Shown here piece by piece: positions 59,181 to 64,000 of a stretch of DNA of 64,000 bases. How positions within the stretch are numbered: position 1 is the first letter of the stretch; each line of letters starts with the position of its first letter. Location: the NCBI GenBank assembly GCA_023014335.1, contig JAECYW010000037.1, forward strand, positions 248,001-312,000, given 5' to 3'. The notes under the pieces were generated by a model, which was not told the DNA's origin, did no database searches, and saw nothing but the letters and a program-made list of their open reading frames with translations. This DNA is from Galerina marginata (lineage: Eukaryota > Basidiomycota > Agaricomycetes > Agaricales > Galerinaceae). Both the position numbers and the translations under genes were made by a program.

Positions 59181-61490
59181 GGGTAATTTTGGGTAATCTA
59201 CGACCTGAGCTAACGCGATCCGTCGCCGCGTGCCCCTCACCTCCTCTCGTGATCACGATTGTTGGTAAAGCTGTTGAAACATGGTAAGGCGCTTAGTTTT
59301 CTCATCTCAACACATTTTAAGAGTTTCCCATCTAGCCGAATTTTAGAATTCAAGGTGCCATGCCTCAGATTGTTGAGCTCCCCAGCAATAGTGATAAAAG
59401 CACTCGTACGGCGTGTGCAAGTTTAGTGGTGAATCTGTCGAAGCAAGGTAAACGTAATTGGTTTTCTGGTTCTATGCGAGCTCCACTGATGAGAATCTCA
59501 GCCGACCTCGGAAGCTCGATTGGAAGCGCCAATGCCATTTCTAAGAGTCGCCCTCCTCAGCGACAGTAACAAGAGCCTCCGTCAAGCAGGTACCGAAATT
59601 GTCCGGCCAACGTAGGTCTTAACTTTCGTCCGCACTTCCTGTCTGACTATTGTTAATATTCTAGCCGAGCTTCGAGGTCCCATTCAGAATGCTATTCCTC
59701 AAATTGTCGAACTCCTCAGCCATACTAACAGGGATATTTGTATCGCGGGTGCACATTCATTGACCAATCTGTCGAAGCAAGGTAAGATTTTCATTTAGTT
59801 ATCTGGGTCTGAATGCGGTAATTATAAACGATTCTTGGTCGAATCTCGCTAATCATCATTTGCCGGTTTGTAGCCAAATTCCAAGAGTCCATTGGGTCCA
59901 CCATTCCTCAAATCGCCGCTTTAATCGGCGACATTCCTGGTCCGTTCGTCAGGTCGGAGCCCTTGCGTTGATGAAGTCGTCGAAGAAACGTAAATCAATT
60001 TAATTCCTTTCTCCTGTTAACATTACTAAGAATGTTCTCTAGCCGAATTTCAAGAGCCTATTCGAACTACCATTCCTCAAATCATCAACCTCCTCGACAA
60101 CTCGGAGAACGGTGTTCGTTTAGCGGCTGCGGAATCATTGGTGCAACTGTCAGAACTTGGTAAGATATTCACCCACTTTCAGGTATGGACCTTGATCACG
60201 AATCCGCACTTTAGCTGAGTTCTGACTGTCCGTGAAACCCGCCATGCCCCAGATCGTCGTCCTGCTCAGCAGCAGCTCTTGGTTTGTCCGTCAGGGGAAC
60301 GAAAGCTCGATATCAAAGCCGCTACATGAAGGTAAAATATCGAGGCTTTTGCTATGGACTTCGCTAATACCCTTTCCTCCCTCTAGCACAATTTCAAGCG
60401 GCCATTCAGAGTGTCATTCCTGATATTATCACCCTCCTTGGCGATAATGACAAGGACGCTCGTCAGGGAGGTGTAGAGGCGTTGACGAAGCTTTCAGACC
60501 ACGGTTGGCTGTCTGACCTTCGTATCTCGACCTTGCTGATCAGTGTTCTATCGTAGTCGTGTTCCGAGCCTCCATTAGACCTGGTATTCCTCAAGTCATT
60601 GCTTTGCTTGGTGACCGTGTATCATCTGTTCGTCAGGCTAGTGCACTGGCTCCCGAGAAAATTTCAGAGCAAGGTAAGTACCTCCTGCCTTAGTCGAAAT
60701 ACGACGCTGAAGAACTTCGTATTTGTAGCCGAATTTCAAGAGCCTATTCGGAGCGCCATTCCCCAGATCGTCGCCTTCCTCAGCAATGCTGTTGACGACG
60801 TTCGCCAAGCTGGTGCGAACTCTTTAGCAATGCTGTCGGAGCATGGTAAGCCAGTCGTTTTCTGGTGCGAGCGTCGCTAATAAGTACTATAGCGGACTTC
60901 CGACAATCAATCAGGCTTTTCGTCTCCGAGATCGCTCTTCTCCTGAGCAACAGTGATTGGTTTGTTTGTAAGGCAGGCGCATCTTCATTGGCAAAACTGG
61001 CTGAACAAGGTATGACTTATAATTATTACTTTCTGTTATCTAAACATCACTGATGTGGATTACAATTTGCAGCCGAATTTCGTGGGCCCATTGGCCAAGC
61101 GGTTCCTCAAATTGTGGACCTACTCTCCAGTAACACCAGCATTCTCGTAAGGCCGGGGCAGATTGGGTCACAAAGCTATCGGAGCATGGTAAGTCACATA
61201 GTTTTCGGGTTTAGATTTCGCTGATGTCCATGCGTTGTAGCTAAGTTCCGAAAATCTATTGCGCTCTCCGTCCCTAGTGTCATCGCGCTTCTCAACGACA
61301 GTGTCAAGGATGTTCATCAAGCAGGTGCAGATCCATTGGGAAAATTGTCGGAGCATGGTAAGATATTTAAGTACCTGGTATTGGGATCCGTAGCTGATTG
61401 TTGCTTTAGCTGAATTTCGAGTACCCATTCAAAACGCCATTCCTCAAATTATCCGCCTCATCGAGAACAATGACAAGGACATTCGTACCG
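59180..61490 (+). pseudogene. HEAT-like array, one repeat per exon (at least 13 units)
   Basis: Exons start at 59336, 59502, 59665, 59874, 60043, 60215, 60387, 60557, 60729, 60893, 61073, 61241 and 61410. Most are about 117 bp, phase-symmetric, and separated by introns of about 50 bp (GTAAG...TAG). A partial unit ends at 59281. The consensus is close to AEFQEPIRSAIPQI, then VALLSDSDKDVRQAGA, then SLAKLSEH, a 39-residue helix pair of the HEAT type. Units 1, 2, 4 and 11 have frameshifts and unit 6 a TGA; units 3, 5, 7-10 and 12 are clean. Unit 13 is cut short near 61490. Because introns are also repeated, the unit of duplication was the exon-intron block. No N-terminal effector domain is seen. 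Confidence 0.75.
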
Positions 61491-61639
61491 TCAGTGTCTC
61501 TGAGTGGAGCTTTTTCATATGCGTTCATTACAGAACGTGCAAGGCTTTGTCCCGCATGCGCAGATCGTCAGAGATGCCACCTGTACTGCCGCAAATGGTA
61601 GGTACCTGTGCCCGACGCTGGTATCTCACTACCAGGGGA

Positions 61640-62130
61640 CTTATTTAAATTAGAGTAATTAGAATTATTGAAAATAAATTCAAGATAACTAAACATATGT
61701 TATTTTGACTTCATTTTGAATGGAAATCGAATAACTACTCGGATAAAAAACTGGATACAATTTGATCAGTCATTTTAAATTCATTTCAGATATCTCCTTG
61801 GTTGCCAATGGATAGTTATGGTGGTAATTTACCTGACAATACAAAGGATGTCTTTGGAATTTAATCCATGATATGCCACACTAAGTTTTTGGCCTTTATT
61901 GAATCATCACAAAGAATGTTATCCCCGATCATTTCCACATGCCGAACGTGAATTCAGCTAGAAGGCATCCTTTATTACTTCCACAATATCTCCGTTATAT
62001 CTCTAAATTTATTCCTGGAGAGTCATCTTTGTCTTAATTAAATTGTGTCTCTCATATATCCGAATTTTTAATGATGATTTTTTTAAGAATATTTCTCGAC
62101 TAATTTCACCATAAATCCTAAGGAATTATT
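61640..62130. other. AT-rich intergenic
   Basis: AT-rich, no frame; I looked for a 5' LTR (TGTTGG...CCAACA) and did not find one. Confidence 0.4.
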
Positions 62131-62355
62131 ATGAACTGGACCCTGTGCAACTTTTTCGCCGTCATCTCCTTGCCGTCGGCAGCAGTGCATTCTTCTGCAC
62201 CTTTCTTTTGGGTCAACTGGTACTTCCCATTACCGCGATTTTGCGTAATCGTTTCGGCCTTGCCTTTTCGGATCAATTTACGCGCATACATTCGTGTTCT
62301 TCACATCATCGTCGCGCATACATCCACTCACCTTCCTTCTATCATCCTCTCCGTC

Positions 62356-63171
62356 ATGTCAACCATCAAACTTGATCACATCGTTCTACTCCTGGGTTCC
62401 GACAACTTTGAGGCATGGAAACGCGGTGTCCGTCAAGTTCTTCAGGGCCTGGGGTACTGGGGTCATGTTGGAGGTGACGCTAATCCGTTCTCCCCCTTTC
62501 CGATTTCCCCTCAGCCTGCTGCCTGCGATATTCTGTCAACCGCGGCTGAACTCGATACCTTTCGCCGTTGGTGGCAGGAGGATTCTCTAGCCCGTACTAT
62601 TGTCGAGCGACGGATATCCCCGATTGTCCTCAACCTGCTTCCTCAAGGTGATGTTGTGACAGCTCGCGACGTCTGGACGACTTTACAGAAAACCTATGGA
62701 CGCGTTGACATCATGGCTCAGTTTTCCCTTCGCGACCATGTCAACAATCTCAAGCTCGAAGATCATAACGATCTTGATCGTTACATTGGCGAGTTTCGTA
62801 ATGCTAAGCTTCGCTTTATCCAGATGGGGGTCCCCTTTACCGAACATGAAATGGTTCATGCCATACTCTCTGGTCTCCCTTCCTCATCGCACTGGCCTCA
62901 CTTCCATCAGCTTATGATGCAAATGGTCCAAGATCATATCGATCGGGAGAGTGTCGCTGTCACTCCTGCTATTCCAGATGCCCTCCTCAATCGTATCATT
63001 GCTCGTCTGGTCATTGAATGCCAACGTCTTCAATCTGCACCGCCTGTGCCTCCTCATTCCAACACCAATCCTATTCCTTCCTTTTCTGTCACTGCGCAGC
63101 CTGAGATTGCTGCGAGTGCCTCGCTTTCTCTCTCCCCGACCACCCGATATCACGGTGATCTCTCTTGTTAG
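62356..63171 (+). CDS. Copia-type retrotransposon gag, isolated (271 aa)
   Basis: Starts MSTIKLDHIVLLLGSDNFEAW, the typical N-terminus of the copia gag family, and continues with VWTTLQKTYG, FSLRDHVNNLKLEDHNDL, YIGEFRNAKLRFIQMG and HAILSGLP. It ends at 63171 before any CCHC zinc knuckle, and no protease, integrase or reverse transcriptase follows. Gag forms the virus-like particle of the element. The frame is also open upstream from 62131, which I take as leader. Either the element is truncated or the gag has been isolated by deletion. Confidence 0.75.
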   Translation: MSTIKLDHIVLLLGSDNFEAWKRGVRQVLQGLGYWGHVGGDANPFSPFPISPQPAACDILSTAAELDTFRRWWQEDSLARTIVERRISPIVLNLLPQGDVVTARDVWTTLQKTYGRVDIMAQFSLRDHVNNLKLEDHNDLDRYIGEFRNAKLRFIQMGVPFTEHEMVHAILSGLPSSSHWPHFHQLMMQMVQDHIDRESVAVTPAIPDALLNRIIARLVIECQRLQSAPPVPPHSNTNPIPSFSVTAQPEIAASASLSLSPTTRYHGDLSC

Positions 63172-63189
63172 CTCGTTTTGAAGGTCACG

Positions 63190-63265
63190 GGTATGCGAAT
63201 CGCTACCCGTACCCGTACCCGTCGGTACCCTTACCCGCGACCCGTGCGGGTACGCCGTACCCGTG
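63190..63265. repeat. TACCCG simple repeat
   Basis: About ten imperfect TACCCG/TACCCT hexamers directly downstream of the gag stop. Confidence 0.75.
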
Positions 63266-63461
63266 CATTTCCCTAGTTTTTTGTCACGGTCTCCTACTTC
63301 GCCCCTTCATACTTCGAACCTGAGATACATTCTTTCACAGTACTTTCCCTTTCTTCATTGGATTGTTGTTGAGGGGGGGTGTTGGGTTTTGTCAGTGCTA
63401 CCTTCTTTTTTCCTTCTCCGCCATTGCCTCTTTTCACTTTCCAAGTCCATCACGCATCTCT

Positions 63462-63626
63462 TTGAGGGGGCGTGTTGGAATACGTTACTCACGTGTCAAT
63501 TCGACGCGTGCTATGGACTTATTTGTGTATGTATTTGTCGTGTTCTCTAAATACGTCGCGTGCGTTCTTTACCTCTTTATCCTGAATAATCATCATCTCC
63601 ATCTCCGTATTCTTCGAACTCCAACA
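63462..63626 (+). mobile_element. Short LTR (63473-63626) with polypurine tract
   Basis: TGTTGGA at 63473 and TCCAACA at 63620-63626 form perfect 7 bp inverted termini of a 154 bp segment. TTGAGGGGG just before it resembles a polypurine tract, so this is plausibly the 3' LTR of the gag element. A similar tract plus TGTTGG occurs at 63371-63384 without a matching end. Confidence 0.6.
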
Positions 63627-63629
63627 ACA

Positions 63630-63970
63630 ACAACAGAGTGTCCCTCTGTATAATCAACTTCCTCGTCGTTGTCTCCACTGTCGCCGACCGCAGGGTATTC
63701 TTCTTTTTCGTCATTGCGACTGTCCGTTGTATCCTGGGCACTCAGTTTCGCATAATCGGCCCCAGATCATTTGTCAGGTCGATTAGCGCTCTCCGTCACC
63801 GCGATTCTGCTTTTCCGGATCAGTTCGTGCATATATCCCGGATCCGCCGCCAACAACAGAGACAAGAATCCCTCTGTATAATCTTTTTGTCGTCATCAAC
63901 TATCCCTCGCCGCCTTGGCTCCCAATTTTGCATAATCATCTGCAGCCCTTCACTTTGCGTCACCTATTAG
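63630..63970 (+). repeat. Repeated leader sequence at window edge
   Basis: CAACAACAGAG and TCCCTCTGTATAATC occur at about 63626-63655 and again at 63852-63885. ACCGCGATT.TGC, CTTTTC.GGATCA and GCATA words match the gag leader at 62228-62290. This suggests a second element copy beginning here. Confidence 0.55.
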
Positions 63971-64000
63971 CTGCTGATTTTGCGTAATCGACTTCAGCAT

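Noticed and set aside
63371..63384. GGGGGGGTGTTGG as a second LTR start
   Set aside because: Has a polypurine-like tract but no matching CCAACA end at a consistent distance before the better LTR at 63473.
1..64000. Many 60-110-codon open frames on both strands, including mirror pairs in the palindrome
   Set aside because: Most overlap better-supported spliced genes in another frame or lack start, splice and composition support; GC-rich stretches open all frames by chance.

Overview
The window looks like a gene-sparse, repeat-rich stretch of a filamentous basidiomycete (Agaricomycete-type) nuclear genome. The reasons are the many short (about 45-65 bp) GT-AG introns with CTAAC/CTGAY-like branch sites, very small exons, fungal MYND and SUN proteins, an NPL-FKBP, and a copia gag. 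I saw no tRNA, rRNA, CRISPR or bacterial-style operon. Most genes are spliced, so exon coordinates were worked out by hand from splice signals and frame continuity.

Region 1 (about 0.8-25.7 kb) is a giant imperfect palindrome. Two arms of about 7.1 kb (4995-12160 and 15170-22140) are inverted copies around a 3.0 kb unique spacer. They are essentially identical from about 5.96 kb inward and show local divergence further out. A separate 546 bp inverted identical segment lies outside them (822-1367 and 25183-25728). Each arm carries the same set: a nine-exon nucleotidyltransferase-like gene, a disrupted hypothetical gene, a two-exon small gene, a 5' pseudogene fragment, a four-exon small membrane-protein gene, and a MYND zinc-finger gene. 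The two nucleotidyltransferase-like copies differ in the number of a C-terminal 30-residue repeat and in a short patch rich in amino-acid changes.

Region 2 (22.1-41.6 kb) holds a small hypothetical gene, a 124 bp MITE and a 547 bp relative of it, and a convergent gene pair (25.8-28.4 kb on +, 28.7-33.7 kb on -). The pair looks like a decaying mobile or transposase-like module, and a fragment of its + gene lies at 40.0-40.3 kb. A RING-finger gene, a helical-protein gene whose 5' region is duplicated in both palindrome arms, and a minisatellite follow. A motif of that minisatellite also marks the inner edge of the palindrome.

Region 3 (41.6-58.8 kb) contains a SUN-domain protein, a GC-rich stretch with three diverged tandem copies of about 0.4 kb, two HEAT/ARM-like helical-repeat genes flanking a coiled-coil membrane protein, and a nucleoplasmin-like plus FKBP protein (Fpr3/4 architecture) with a degenerate prolyl-isomerase site.

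Region 4 (59.2-64 kb) has a striking array of at least 13 HEAT-like repeats, one repeat per exon with about 170 bp periodicity, of which five carry frame lesions. It is followed by an isolated copia-type gag, a short LTR and repeated leader sequence at the window edge.

No single pathway links the genes. The common themes are duplication, repeat-driven diversification and decay, as seen in fungal accessory compartments.
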